Positions 25,093 through 34,043 of a stretch of 64,000 nucleotides of DNA are shown here, piece by piece. The stretch is from Spartobacteria bacterium (GTDB lineage Bacteria; Verrucomicrobiota; Verrucomicrobiia; Chthoniobacterales; Chthoniobacteraceae). The position numbers and the translations under genes are program-made. Positions within the stretch are counted from its first letter, which is position 1, and every line of letters begins with the position of its first letter. The stretch lies in NCBI GenBank assembly GCA_021324395.1, contig JAJPJG010000018.1, positions 1 to 64,000 on the forward strand, given 5' to 3'. The notes beneath the pieces were generated by a model. It worked only from the letters and a program-made list of their open reading frames with translations. It did not search any database and was not told the DNA's origin.

Positions 25093-26664
25093 TTACTCGG
25101 CTAATTCGGCGAGTCCCATCGAAAGCTCCGCATCGCTCGCTTTCGCTGTCGCCATCTTCGCGCAACTGATCAGCACACCGGCGACGATGAGATAGCTCAC
25201 GGCGACAACCGGCGTTTGCGCGATGCCGATTTTTTCTCCGTGCATAAATCCGAAGAACGTCAGCACCGAGCCGGCGAACGCGAAGCCGGAAGCCTTGAGG
25301 AAATTGCGATCGATGATGCAAACGGCAATCGCGCCGAGAATCAGGCCGCCGAGGATCGAGCCGCCGCCCATGATTTTCAAACCATCGTATAACAGGCCGT
25401 TGCCAGCCATTTTTCCGACGAGCTCGGATGAAACCTCGAATATGCCAACCGATGCGAGCACCTGGCCAATGCATGTGACGGTCCAGTTCGCGAGGTGCGG
25501 CGTGAGCGAGAGGACGATTGCAGGCGCGTGGCTTTTCGGCGTTTCCTGAAATGCCTGCGAGCCGATGAGCATGCCGATGTAGAGCAGGATCGGCAGGATC
25601 GCGACCTTCGGGATGAACGCAAGCATCACGGAAATCGTGCCGAACCAGCAGAGCAGAATCACCATCAGGCCGGTTGCGGCAGAATAACCGATGCGGCCGC
25701 CCATTGCTTTCCAGCCGGGATGACCGATGTAAACCGCATTGATGAATGGGTTGCCCATCATGCAACCGATCAGGCTGACGACGCCGTCTGCGGTCAGCAC
25801 GCGCGTTGTCGGAAAGCTGTCGCCGGCGACTGCGGCGCTTTCGACGTTATCCATCGCCTCGACGAGATCGTAAATGCCGAACGGAATCGCAGTGACGAGG
25901 ATCGTGCCGAGGAATTCAAAGCCTCCGAACGTATGTTTAAACGCAGGTAACGGAATGTGAAAACCGAAATTTGTCACGGAATCGGCGAGGCCTTTCACGT
26001 TCAATCCGCCGTAGCCGAATCCGAACGCGTTGGAAGCCCACGCGATCACGGTTCCGACCGCGATGGCGACAAGCCCGGCGGGAATGCCACGATATTTCAC
26101 GCCGCCAAACCAGCTCAGCAAAATAATCGCGAAGCACGTGAATCCAATCACCGGCGTCATGAGCATCTCAAGCGCCGGTTTCATCGAAATGAACGTGATC
26201 GACACCCCCGCGAGCGTGCCGAGCAGCGCAGCGCGCGGCGTGATTTTCCGAATGATCGGCGCGATAAATCCGCCCGCCATTAACACGAAGCTCTGGACGA
26301 AAACCCATGTCAGTCCGGCTTCCCAGCCTTTGATCGGATCGCCCGTTTTCAGCGCAATCGGCAGCATGATTACAAACACAACGATGAACATGTGCGGCAC
26401 GCTAATTCCCGACGGCAGCGCGCACACATCGTCGCGTCCGGTTTTCTTCGCGAGCCTGTAGGCGAGCCACGCGTAGTAAAATGTCGAGAGGCACATCATC
26501 AGCCCCGTGGCCGGCAGGATGCGCCCGAAGACGAGATCGTCGGGCATTTTCAAAACGAACCGCAGGAGCGCGGTCAGCGTGAGCAGGTTGACGAGGATGT
26601 TTGTGCCGAAGCCGAAGAAGGCGTTCCAGTCTCCGGGCGACCATAGTTTGGGTTTTGTATTCAT
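25093..26664 (-). CDS. NCS2-type (xanthine/uracil/AzgA-like) permease
   Basis: 523 residues with about 12-14 predicted membrane helices. GLMMCLSTFYYAWLAYRLAK near the N-terminus and GCMMGNPFINAVYIGHPGWK in the middle resemble the conserved helices of nucleobase-cation symporters. Substrate is not readable. The gene follows the amidohydrolase at 26687 after 22 bases, so it may import that enzyme's substrate, such as biuret or a ureide (inference). Inner membrane. Confidence 0.8.
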   Translation of the reverse strand: MNTKPKLWSPGDWNAFFGFGTNILVNLLTLTALLRFVLKMPDDLVFGRILPATGLMMCLSTFYYAWLAYRLAKKTGRDDVCALPSGISVPHMFIVVFVIMLPIALKTGDPIKGWEAGLTWVFVQSFVLMAGGFIAPIIRKITPRAALLGTLAGVSITFISMKPALEMLMTPVIGFTCFAIILLSWFGGVKYRGIPAGLVAIAVGTVIAWASNAFGFGYGGLNVKGLADSVTNFGFHIPLPAFKHTFGGFEFLGTILVTAIPFGIYDLVEAMDNVESAAVAGDSFPTTRVLTADGVVSLIGCMMGNPFINAVYIGHPGWKAMGGRIGYSAATGLMVILLCWFGTISVMLAFIPKVAILPILLYIGMLIGSQAFQETPKSHAPAIVLSLTPHLANWTVTCIGQVLASVGIFEVSSELVGKMAGNGLLYDGLKIMGGGSILGGLILGAIAVCIIDRNFLKASGFAFAGSVLTFFGFMHGEKIGIAQTPVVAVSYLIVAGVLISCAKMATAKASDAELSMGLAELAE

Positions 26665-26686
26665 GTTTGGGTGTATTTGCTTTTGT

Positions 26687-27367
26687 TTAACTGAGCGCTG
26701 AGAGGATTTTCGCCGAATGCGTGACCCATCCGAAGATGCCGCCTTGCGCCTTGATCATCTTCAGCCCCGCTTCGTGGAACTCGGGAAAATACGAACCAAC
26801 GCAGTCTTCGGGCACGAGGCATTCGTAGCCGCGGTCGTTGGCTTCGCGGACGGTGGTGTTGACGCAGACTTCGGTTGTCACACCTGTGACGACGAGCTGT
26901 TCAATGCCGCGATTTTGCAGGATCGCATGCAGGTCCGTCGCAAAAAAAGCGCCCTTGCCCGGTTTGTCGATCACCGGCTCGCCCGACTGCGGATAAAGCT
27001 CCGCGATGATGTCGTGCCCGTCTTCGCCGCGAACCAAAATGCGGCCCATCGGCCCGAGGTCGCCTATCGTTTTCTCGCTGCGACCGCGCGCTTTTTTCGC
27101 CGGCGGAAGATCCGCGAGATCGCCGCGATGTCCTTCGCGCGTATGCAACACCTGCAACCCGGCGCCACGCCAGGCGGCGAGCAACGCTTTGTTCGGCTCG
27201 ATTGTCCGCCGCAATTGCGACACGTCATTGCCGAGCATCTCGCCGAAACCGCCCGGCTCGAGAAAATCGCGCTGCATGTCGATGATCAGGAGCGCACATT
27301 TCTGCGGCACGAAATCGAACGCGTAAGGTTCCGCGTCGATGCTTTTGGTTCCATTCGGTTGCGTCAT
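26687..27367 (-). CDS. Isochorismatase-like amidohydrolase (biuret/ureidoacrylate hydrolase type)
   Basis: 226 residues. Cysteine hydrolase of the isochorismatase superfamily with an intact triad: Asp in ALLIIDMQRDF, Lys in VIDKPGKGAFFATDL and Cys in VVTGVTTEVCVNTTVREAN. The stretches HTREGHRGDLADLPPAKK and GRILVRGEDGHDII resemble biuret hydrolase and RutB more than nicotinamidases. It probably hydrolyses a small ureide or amide to ammonium and an acid. Upstream of, and probably cotranscribed with, the NCS2 permease, suggesting a nitrogen-scavenging pair. Confidence 0.85.
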   Translation of the reverse strand: MTQPNGTKSIDAEPYAFDFVPQKCALLIIDMQRDFLEPGGFGEMLGNDVSQLRRTIEPNKALLAAWRGAGLQVLHTREGHRGDLADLPPAKKARGRSEKTIGDLGPMGRILVRGEDGHDIIAELYPQSGEPVIDKPGKGAFFATDLHAILQNRGIEQLVVTGVTTEVCVNTTVREANDRGYECLVPEDCVGSYFPEFHEAGLKMIKAQGGIFGWVTHSAKILSALS

Positions 27368-27584
27368 GGCTCGAAGTCGAACGCTCCCTTAGCGTGCACC
27401 GTGCCATGAATTTTAACGCACGCGGATTGCGCTGCTTGCTAGCGACTTAAAAATGTTGCCGCATCTGTGGAAGCGAAGTTCGCCGCGTTTGCCGCTGTTT
27501 CAATTGTTGCAGCGCGACACATTTGAAGCAGCGCAAACCGACAACGCCGCGCGAATCCCTTTTTGCACAAAAAGAGGAGTTCGA

Positions 27585-27836
27585 ATGAAAATGAAAATCG
27601 TGTTGCTGGCCGTCAGCCTTCCCGTCACCGCCTTTGCAGGCGCGGACACAATCACCGTTTCGCCACCGCAAGGACCGGCTATTACCGCATTTAAACCCGC
27701 GGAAAAATCGACGATCGCCGTCTATTCACGCGGGCACACGGTCGGCTCGCAGTTTCAGGAGCAGCCGCAAACGCAGCAGAGATTGATGTCCGTCGGAAAC
27801 GGCATTGCGGTCACCGTCGAGGTTCCAAATCCGTAA
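27585..27836 (+). CDS. Small secreted protein of unknown function
   Basis: 83 residues with a signal peptide (MKMKIVLLAVSLPVTAFAGA). The ATG at 27585 is fixed by a good Shine-Dalgarno (GAGGAG, 7 bases before). The mature ~65 residues are rich in Gln, Pro and Thr (SQFQEQPQTQQRLMS), without cysteines or a known domain. Monocistronic, convergent with pepA. Probably periplasmic or extracellular. Confidence 0.75.
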   Translation: MKMKIVLLAVSLPVTAFAGADTITVSPPQGPAITAFKPAEKSTIAVYSRGHTVGSQFQEQPQTQQRLMSVGNGIAVTVEVPNP

Positions 27837-27842
27837 CGCCGC

Positions 27843-29249
27843 TTAGCGCCACTGCTCGATCAATTCGAGCAAGGTGCGGACGCCGAAACCGGTCGCGCCG
27901 CGCGCAAAATCGCCGCGGTCCTTCGTGATGTTCGCGACGTGCGCGATGTCGAGATGCGCCCATGGCGTTTCCTCCGCGAACGCTTTCAAAAACGCCGCCG
28001 CGGTGCATGCGCCGCCGAGGCGTCCGCCGCTATTCTTGATCAATGCGATGTCGCTTTTGATCTGGTCGGTGTATTCGTCGAAGAGCGGCATCGGCCAGAG
28101 GCGTTCGCCGGTTTTTTCGGATGCGGATAGGAGCGCATTTCTTAAATCGTCATCGGTCGCCCACAAACCGGCGGCGTAATCGCCGAGCGCGACTCCGCAC
28201 GCGCCGGTGAGCGTGGCGAGGTCGATGATCGCGGCGGCGCGTAGATCTTTCCGCGCGTAAGCGATCGCATCGGCGAGCACCACGCGGCCCTCGGCGTCGG
28301 TGTTGACGATCTCGATGTGTTTGCCGTCGTAAGTCGTGACGATATCGCCAGGCCGATATGCTGCGGAGGATGGCATGTTTTCGGCGGCGGCGATCACCCC
28401 GACGACGTTGCGTTTTACGCCGAGTTCCGCCAGTCCCAGCATCGCGCCGAGCACGGCCATGCCACCCGATTTGTCGAAGATCATCTCTTCCATGCCTGAC
28501 GCCGACTTGATCGAAATGCCGCCGGTATCGAACGTGATCGCCTTGCCGACGAGTGCGATCGGTTTTTGCGAAACCGGCCCGCCGCGATGCTCGAGCACGA
28601 TGAGCCGCGGCGAATTCGCGCTCCCTTTGCCGACAGCGAGGATGCCGCCGAATTTGCCCGCATGCAGCGCGCGCTCGTCGAAAATCTTCACGCGCAATTT
28701 CGCGCGTTTCGCCAGCTTCTGCGCTTCCTGCGCGAGCGTTGCGGGGAAAATCACGTTGCCCGGTTCGTTGCCGATGCTGCGCGCGTAGTTCGTCGCCTCC
28801 GCCAGCGCGGCACCGCGTGCGCCGGCGCGTTTGGCGGCGGCGAGATCGCTTTTGGTTACGACCAAAGCCAGCGACGCCATCGCGGTAGTTTTCTTTTCCT
28901 TGAACTTCTCGAAGCGATAATCGGCCAGCAGCGCGCCTTCGATGGCGCTCGCGACAAACTGCTGCCAACCGTTCAGGTCGAACACTGCGCTGCCGATGCC
29001 GCGTTTCTTCAAATGCATGATCGCCGCTCCCGCTGCGGAACGCACTGTGTGCGCGGTCACCTTGTCTCGGTCGCCGAGGCCGACGAACAAATACGGCGGC
29101 ATATACGTCGGCAGCAGCGTGTTTGGCGCTCCGAACCAGTCGCCTTCCGATGACTCCAGCGGCGTCTTGTCGCGTTCTTCTTTCGTCAGAAAGCGGATAA
29201 ACGTCTCCGTGCGCCCGACGTCCGAATAGGTGCGGAAACTGATCTTCAC
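27843..29249 (-). CDS. pepA: Leucyl aminopeptidase, M17 family
   Basis: 468 residues. Two-metal aminopeptidase; the signature NTDAEGRVVLADAIAYA lies at ~316, and KAITFDTGGISIKSASGMEEM, DKSGGMAVLG, and LATLTGACGVALGDYAAGLW supply metal-binding and catalytic residues. The N-terminal domain is the usual less-conserved macro-like region. The start is a GTG at 29249 that overlaps the serA stop by 3 bases (GTGA, coupled); the open frame upstream lies inside serA and is not used. Cytoplasmic hexamer in peptide turnover. Confidence 0.93.
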   Translation of the reverse strand: MKISFRTYSDVGRTETFIRFLTKEERDKTPLESSEGDWFGAPNTLLPTYMPPYLFVGLGDRDKVTAHTVRSAAGAAIMHLKKRGIGSAVFDLNGWQQFVASAIEGALLADYRFEKFKEKKTTAMASLALVVTKSDLAAAKRAGARGAALAEATNYARSIGNEPGNVIFPATLAQEAQKLAKRAKLRVKIFDERALHAGKFGGILAVGKGSANSPRLIVLEHRGGPVSQKPIALVGKAITFDTGGISIKSASGMEEMIFDKSGGMAVLGAMLGLAELGVKRNVVGVIAAAENMPSSAAYRPGDIVTTYDGKHIEIVNTDAEGRVVLADAIAYARKDLRAAAIIDLATLTGACGVALGDYAAGLWATDDDLRNALLSASEKTGERLWPMPLFDEYTDQIKSDIALIKNSGGRLGGACTAAAFLKAFAEETPWAHLDIAHVANITKDRGDFARGATGFGVRTLLELIEQWR

Positions 29250-30844
29250 AACTGCACGACGCGCGCGGTGTGAATGTCCTCCACCGCGAGCAGCTTCTCC
29301 AGCAGCTCGGGTTGCGGGCGCGTGTCGAGGTTGAGCACCGTGAGCGCTTCGCCGCCAATCGTATCGCGGCTCAGCGACATGCCGGCGATGTTCACCTTGT
29401 GGTCGCCCATCATCGAGCCGACCAGCCCGACGATGCCCGGCCGGTCGCGATTCTCGAGGAGCAAAATGACGCCGCTCGGCGTCGCCTCGACCATCCGGCT
29501 GTTGACGCGCACGATGCGCGGTTCGTTCTTTGCGCCGAAGAATGTGCCGCCGACAGACACCTTCGAGTCGCCGCTGAATACAGCGACGTGCAGCCACTCG
29601 TTAAAGTCCGTCTGCTCGCTGGACTTGATTTCCTCGACTTCCAGGCCGAGCGACGCGGCTTTCGACCGCGCGTTGACGCTGTTGACTTCCTCGCCGCCGG
29701 CGTGCTTGAGGAAACCGGTGAGCACCGCGCGCGTGATCGCGTCGGTGGGCAGTTCGTTCGCCTTGCCGCCGTAGGTAATGACGATGCGGTCGTTGCGGTT
29801 CGGCGCGAGCTGTGCGACGAAGCGACCGAGCTTGTCGCCGAGCGCGAGATACGGTTTCACCACCGCGAACGTCTTCGCGTCGATGCTCGGCATGTTGACC
29901 GCGTTGCGGATTTCCCCTTCCAGCAACGCGGCGCGAATCGCCTGCGCGATCTCGATGCCGACGCTCTCCTGCGCCTCGGCGGTCGATGCGCCGAGATGCG
30001 GCGTTAACACGATGTTTGGCAAATCACGCAGCGCGAAATCCGCCGGCGGCGGTTCCGTCTCGTAAACATCCAGCGCCGCCGCGGCGACCTGTTTGCTCTT
30101 GAGCGCATCGAGCAGCGCCGCTTCGTCGATGAGCCCGCCGCGCGCGCAATTCACGATGCGCACGCCCTTCTTCATTTTCGCGATCGCCGCCGCGTCGATC
30201 ATGTGATGCGTCTCCGGCGTCGCCGGCATGTGCAGCGTGATGAAATCGGCGCGCGGCCAGATCTCCGCGAGATCCTCGATCAGCTCCACCTGCAAACTGC
30301 GTGCGCGCGTTTGCGAGAGATACGGATCGTAAGCGATCACACGCATGCCGAACGCCATCGCCCGGCGCGCAACCTCCGTGCCGATGCGGCCCATACCGAG
30401 GATGGCCAGCGTCTTGTTGTAAAGCTCCACGCCTTCAAAGCTCTTGCGGTCCCACTTGCCGGCCTTCACCGTCGCATGCGCCTGCGGGATGTGGCGCGCG
30501 AGCGACACGAGCAGCGAAAACGCGTGCTCCGCCGTCGAGATCGTATTCCCGCCCGGCGTATTCATCACGATGATCCCGCGTTTGGTCGCCGCCTCGACAT
30601 CGACGTTATCCACGCCGACACCGGCGCGTCCGATGACTTTCAAATTAGTCGCCGCTTCGATGAGTTTCGCGGTCGCCTTCGTCTGCGAGCGCACGACCAG
30701 CGCGGAGAATTGCGGGATGATCTCAATGAGCGCGTCTTCTTTGAGCCCGGTCTTGACGGTAACATCGAGCTCGCCATTGCCGCGCAATTCATTCACGCCG
30801 CTTTCGGACACAGGATCAGCAACAAGGACTTTAGGAATTTCCAT
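29246..30844 (-). CDS. serA: D-3-phosphoglycerate dehydrogenase, long type 1 form
   Basis: 532 residues, the long form with intervening and ACT domains. It oxidises 3-phosphoglycerate in the first step of serine synthesis. NAD-binding LAILGMGRIGTEVARRAMA, catalytic block NCARGGLIDEAALLDAL and the His in LTPHLGASTAEAQ are all clear. The C-terminal ACT domain (LLENRDRPGIVGLVGSMMGD) is the site of serine feedback in this type. The ATG at 30844 begins MEIPKVLVADPVSESG, the usual start. Followed by pepA through a 4-base overlap. Confidence 0.96.
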   Translation of the reverse strand: MEIPKVLVADPVSESGVNELRGNGELDVTVKTGLKEDALIEIIPQFSALVVRSQTKATAKLIEAATNLKVIGRAGVGVDNVDVEAATKRGIIVMNTPGGNTISTAEHAFSLLVSLARHIPQAHATVKAGKWDRKSFEGVELYNKTLAILGMGRIGTEVARRAMAFGMRVIAYDPYLSQTRARSLQVELIEDLAEIWPRADFITLHMPATPETHHMIDAAAIAKMKKGVRIVNCARGGLIDEAALLDALKSKQVAAAALDVYETEPPPADFALRDLPNIVLTPHLGASTAEAQESVGIEIAQAIRAALLEGEIRNAVNMPSIDAKTFAVVKPYLALGDKLGRFVAQLAPNRNDRIVITYGGKANELPTDAITRAVLTGFLKHAGGEEVNSVNARSKAASLGLEVEEIKSSEQTDFNEWLHVAVFSGDSKVSVGGTFFGAKNEPRIVRVNSRMVEATPSGVILLLENRDRPGIVGLVGSMMGDHKVNIAGMSLSRDTIGGEALTVLNLDTRPQPELLEKLLAVEDIHTARVVQL

Positions 30845-30883
30845 GGGAACGGGGACGTTAGTTTTCGCGCGCCCGAGCGTCAA

Positions 30884-30942
30884 GAATTGCTGATTGCCAT
30901 TCGAGACCTCGCCGGGTGTGCGCTCAATTCTGCATTCTGCAT
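30884..30942. repeat. Degenerate heptamer element upstream of serA
   Basis: GAATTGCTGATTGCC near 30884 and CAATTCTGCATTCTGCAT (30925-30942) are both built from 7-bp words (ATTCTGC twice). The halves are not clean inverted copies of each other, so this is a weaker member of the element family seen at 260, 8664, 35719 and 56003. Confidence 0.4.
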
Positions 30943-30973
30943 CGGGATTCCGACTCCCCCTTCCAGCTCCAGC

Positions 30974-31141
30974 GCGAAAGCCCCCATCAATCCCGACGGC
31001 CCCCTCCGGCCTCAGCGGGAGGTCCCCGGCAACTCCGACGACCCCTTCCGGCTTCAGCCGGAAGCCCCCGTCAATCCCGACGACCCATTTCCCGTCCAGC
31101 CGGAAGCCCCCGTCGGTCCCGACGACCCCTTTCCGGTGGCG
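30974..31141. repeat. 4 x 42-bp tandem repeat upstream of serA
   Basis: Four exact-length 42-bp units (30974, 31016, 31058, 31100). Typical words are CCGGAAGCCCCCGTC, AATCCCGACGACCC and TTCCGGCTTCAG. The unit is a multiple of three and would encode PEAPVNPDDPFPVQ-type repeats in one plus-strand frame, but this frame has no credible start and runs antisense to serA on one side. Probably non-coding or a relic. Period equals twice the 21-bp unit of the repeat at 16005. Confidence 0.85.
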
Positions 31142-31342
31142 GAGAAGTGGGTCGTCGGCGCTGTTTGGTATTTAAACTGGACAATTTCACCACCATTCCG
31201 GTCACAAATCTGCCATTTGCGCAAAAATCGCCAAATTTTCAGCACTTCGCGTGATTTAGCCGTTCAGGGTGCTGACGGGGGAACGTTCTTTCACCATACT
31301 GCGCGCTTCGAGCCAATGTGCTGCCCGGATGGTTTTCCCTCG
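31142..31342. other. Intergenic stretch without recognisable features
   Basis: Between the 42-bp repeat and the stop of the Pro/Ala-rich protein gene I see no gene, terminator or promoter that stands out. It follows two units after serA's divergent start and would hold the 3' region of the gene at 31343. Confidence 0.4.
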
Positions 31343-32869
31343 CTACGGCGTGGTAATCTCGCGGACGTAGACGTTAATCTGGCCATCTGCGCCGCGGCGC
31401 ACGTCGGTGACCTGAAATGGCCGCGCTTCGTCGCGCGCGAAGGTGCTGCCCTCGGGCGGAGGCTGCGCGCCGACGGGGAACTCGACGATGACACGGGTGC
31501 TCCCCTGCCCGCGCACGAGTCCGGAGGTTGCGCCTTGCGGACGCAGCACGGCGCGGTTTTCGCCGGAGGCGGTGACGACGAATTGTCCGCGCAAATAGAC
31601 GCGTTCGCCGCCGACTCCGCCGTCGGCGAGCTGCGGCGCATCGCCCGGATCGACAACGCGGCCGCGCGGGATCTGGCCGGGCGGGTAAACGCGCCATGAG
31701 CCGGGGACGTTTTGCTGGAGGTTCGGCGCAGGTGCGGATTGCAGGAATGGCGTGAGCGGGACGCCCTGCGGCGAGACGGGCAGCGGCGTGGCAGCGGTAA
31801 TTTGCGGCGGAGCCTGTCGCGGCGAGATGGCGGGAGCGGGCCGGGGTGAATTCATCGCGAGTGCGAAGCTCGGCGCGGGCACGGCTTTCACGATCGCAGG
31901 CGTCTGCGCGGTTTTGGCGATTGCGGGTGTCGCCGCGCCTTTCGGCGTGGTTTTGGCGAGCGGTTTAGGCGTGGGCGATTCGACCGGCACTTCCGGCGCA
32001 GGCGCGGCGTCCATCCGAACGAGTTCCTCGTAGGAAGGTGTCGCCGATGCGGCTGCGACCGGTGCCTGCATCGCGCTCGCTTCCGGCGCGGTCTTCTTTT
32101 TGTAATCGGCGAAGGTCTTGAGCGCTTCCTCAAGGGCCTGCGTCTTCACGATCGGCAATCCATTTTCGAGATTGAGCGTCGGCGGCGGCTCGAGGCTGAA
32201 GGTGCCCGAGCCTTGTTTCAGCGCGTAGGTGCCGTAGAGCAGCGGCACGACGGTGAACTGCAGGCTGCCGTTAAACAATCGCTCGATGTGGACGATTGCG
32301 GCGAGGTCGAGTGTGCGCTCGAGTTTCACGTCGAGTCCGGTCTGGAGCATCTTGCGCAGCACCGGCACGTTCTTTTGCTCCGCGGTGTAAACGTGCTCGA
32401 TGAGCACCTGCGGAAAGTCGACCGACTGCGCGACCGCGACGACGCCGGACGGGAAGACGTCGTCCGGTTTCAGCTCGTAATTGTCGAGGATGTTGAAACG
32501 GCCGACGACATACGGGACGAGTTTTTTCGTGGCCGAATAATTGCCGAGATAATCGCGCAGCAACTGGTCGTTTTCATTCTGCAACTGCAACCGCGAGTAA
32601 ACCGAGTAGCGCTCGTAGAGCTTCTGCGCGCTGAGGAATTCGCCCGCCGGCGCGGCGGTGAGCTCGAAGCGTTTCGGCGCTTCGATTTTGTGCAGCTTCT
32701 TTAAAATCCTGTAGCTGTCCGGTCGCTCCGGATGGCCAAAGATGTAGAAGCTGCCGAGCCAGCACGCGAACGCAAAACCGGTCAGCAGCAAAATGAAAAT
32801 GGTCCACGCGAAGAGATGGTCGCGGCGCGGCGGCGCGTCGAATTCGCGCGTGAGAAGATCGTCTTCCAT
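31343..32869 (-). CDS. Membrane-anchored Pro/Ala-rich protein of unknown function
   Basis: 508 residues. One N-terminal membrane helix (FAWTIFILLLTGFAFACWLG, about residues 18-40), then a globular region to ~250 (VVGRFNILDNYELKPDDVFP; VDFPQVLIEHVYTAEQKNVP), then a long Pro/Ala/Thr-rich region (~265-400), and a C-terminal beta-rich part (GERVYLRGQFVVTASGENRAV). This layout suggests an envelope-spanning scaffold. No family assigned. It follows the ErpA/IscA-type gene by 22 bases. Confidence 0.75.
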   Translation of the reverse strand: MEDDLLTREFDAPPRRDHLFAWTIFILLLTGFAFACWLGSFYIFGHPERPDSYRILKKLHKIEAPKRFELTAAPAGEFLSAQKLYERYSVYSRLQLQNENDQLLRDYLGNYSATKKLVPYVVGRFNILDNYELKPDDVFPSGVVAVAQSVDFPQVLIEHVYTAEQKNVPVLRKMLQTGLDVKLERTLDLAAIVHIERLFNGSLQFTVVPLLYGTYALKQGSGTFSLEPPPTLNLENGLPIVKTQALEEALKTFADYKKKTAPEASAMQAPVAAASATPSYEELVRMDAAPAPEVPVESPTPKPLAKTTPKGAATPAIAKTAQTPAIVKAVPAPSFALAMNSPRPAPAISPRQAPPQITAATPLPVSPQGVPLTPFLQSAPAPNLQQNVPGSWRVYPPGQIPRGRVVDPGDAPQLADGGVGGERVYLRGQFVVTASGENRAVLRPQGATSGLVRGQGSTRVIVEFPVGAQPPPEGSTFARDEARPFQVTDVRRGADGQINVYVREITTP

Positions 32870-32891
32870 TTACAATGCGACAGCCGCCGGG

Positions 32892-33233
32892 CTAGTGCTG
32901 ATGCGCCTCGCCGCTCTCGAATGAAGTCCCGCAGCCGCAGCTGCGCGATGCGTTCGGGTTGTTGATGCGAAAGCCCGCGCCGCTGAGTCCGTCGGTAAAA
33001 TCGATCGTCGAGCCGTTGAGATATTTCGCGCTGAATTCATCGACGAACACCTGCACGCCTTCACGCTCGATCACCTCGTCGCCTTCCTTTTGGAAATCGA
33101 GCGCCATTCCGTATTGCATCCCGGCGCAGCCGCCGGCCTCGACGAAAATGCGCAGGCCTTTGTTTGCGCTGTCGGGATGCTCGGCGATTAGGATTTGCAA
33201 ATGTTTAGCAGCAGTGTCCGTAACGGTGATCAT
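32892..33233 (-). CDS. A-type iron-sulphur carrier (ErpA/IscA/HesB family)
   Basis: 113 residues. The three conserved cysteines are present, in VEAGGCAGMQYG and SCGCGTSF, with the domain start MITVTDTAAKHLQILI. Transfers Fe-S clusters to apoproteins in the cytoplasm. The ATG at 33233 is chosen as it begins the conserved domain; a longer form adds MTPPAASDNLHQP. The C-terminal tail ends GEAHQH. ErpA versus IscA versus SufA cannot be decided; no isc/suf genes are adjacent. Confidence 0.9.
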   Translation of the reverse strand: MITVTDTAAKHLQILIAEHPDSANKGLRIFVEAGGCAGMQYGMALDFQKEGDEVIEREGVQVFVDEFSAKYLNGSTIDFTDGLSGAGFRINNPNASRSCGCGTSFESGEAHQH

Positions 33234-33479
33234 GGGCTGGTGCAAATTATCGGATGCAGCCGGTGGAGTCAAACCGGCGCGGGAAATTGGCTTGGCTGCT
33301 GCGCAGCGGCGCGTTAACAGACGTTTCGCCGATGAAAATGCCCCACGAAATCGAGATCCGCAAAGATGTCAAAACGAAAACCGCCCCAATTACTTTGAGC
33401 AAAACGGGTGGTGTTTTTCCGATTGTTTTAAATTGAGCAGGCTTGGCAAGTCGCGGACTTGGCCTACACTGCGCGCCGC

Positions 33480-34043
33480 ATGATTTACACGTTTGTCGAT
33501 TTGCGCACGACCGGATTCGTTGTCGGGATTTTGCTGATCGTGCTGCACGGCGTGGCGATTTTGCACGGAGCGACCGTGCGCGGCTGGCTGAAGACGTTTC
33601 CCCGCTCAAAGACAATGGGGACGGTGCTGCTCGCGATCGATGCGATTTGGGCGTTTATGATGATGGCGAACATGGATCTCGGCGAGTTCAGCAGTTACCG
33701 CAAAGCGCTGCTGGTTTTGATTCCAGTCGCCGCGATTCTCACACTGAAATTTGTCGACGAATTTCTCGCGGTGCGTTCGCTCGGGATGCTGATGCTGCTC
33801 GCGGCGGAGCCGTTACTGGAAGCGGCTTTTTTACGTCCGGAAAAAACGCGGCTGTTGCTGGTCGTGCTCGCTTACGCGTGGGCGGTGCTCGGGATGTTTT
33901 ACGTCGGCACGCCTTACGTTTTACGCAACCAGATCGATTGGTTGCAAAAGTCCGATACGCGCTGGCGGGTGGCGACGTTTGCCGGGCTGCTCTATGGCGT
34001 CGCGGTGCTTATTTCTGCTGCGACACAATATCGTTCAGCTTAA
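33480..34043 (+). CDS. Multi-spanning membrane protein of unknown function
   Basis: 187 residues, about five or six predicted membrane helices (TTGFVVGILLIVLHGVAIL; TVLLAIDAIWAFMMMANM; ALLVLIPVAAILTLKFV; LLLVVLAYAWAVLGMFYV). No motif I recognise; a Verrucomicrobia-type conserved hypothetical is my guess. The 3' end overlaps the convergent pilC by 35 bases, an unusually long shared coding end. Start at 33480 removes a short unlikely extension. Confidence 0.75.
   Translation: MIYTFVDLRTTGFVVGILLIVLHGVAILHGATVRGWLKTFPRSKTMGTVLLAIDAIWAFMMMANMDLGEFSSYRKALLVLIPVAAILTLKFVDEFLAVRSLGMLMLLAAEPLLEAAFLRPEKTRLLLVVLAYAWAVLGMFYVGTPYVLRNQIDWLQKSDTRWRVATFAGLLYGVAVLISAATQYRSA

Noticed and set aside
29250-29597. 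Longer pepA start
   Set aside because: The extra 116 codons lie inside serA in another frame; the coupled GTG at 29249 gives the normal length.
30203-31699. 498-residue plus-strand frame across the 42-bp repeat
   Set aside because: It runs antisense to serA and into the Pro/Ala-rich gene. Its amino-acid composition is that of a reversed high-GC gene.
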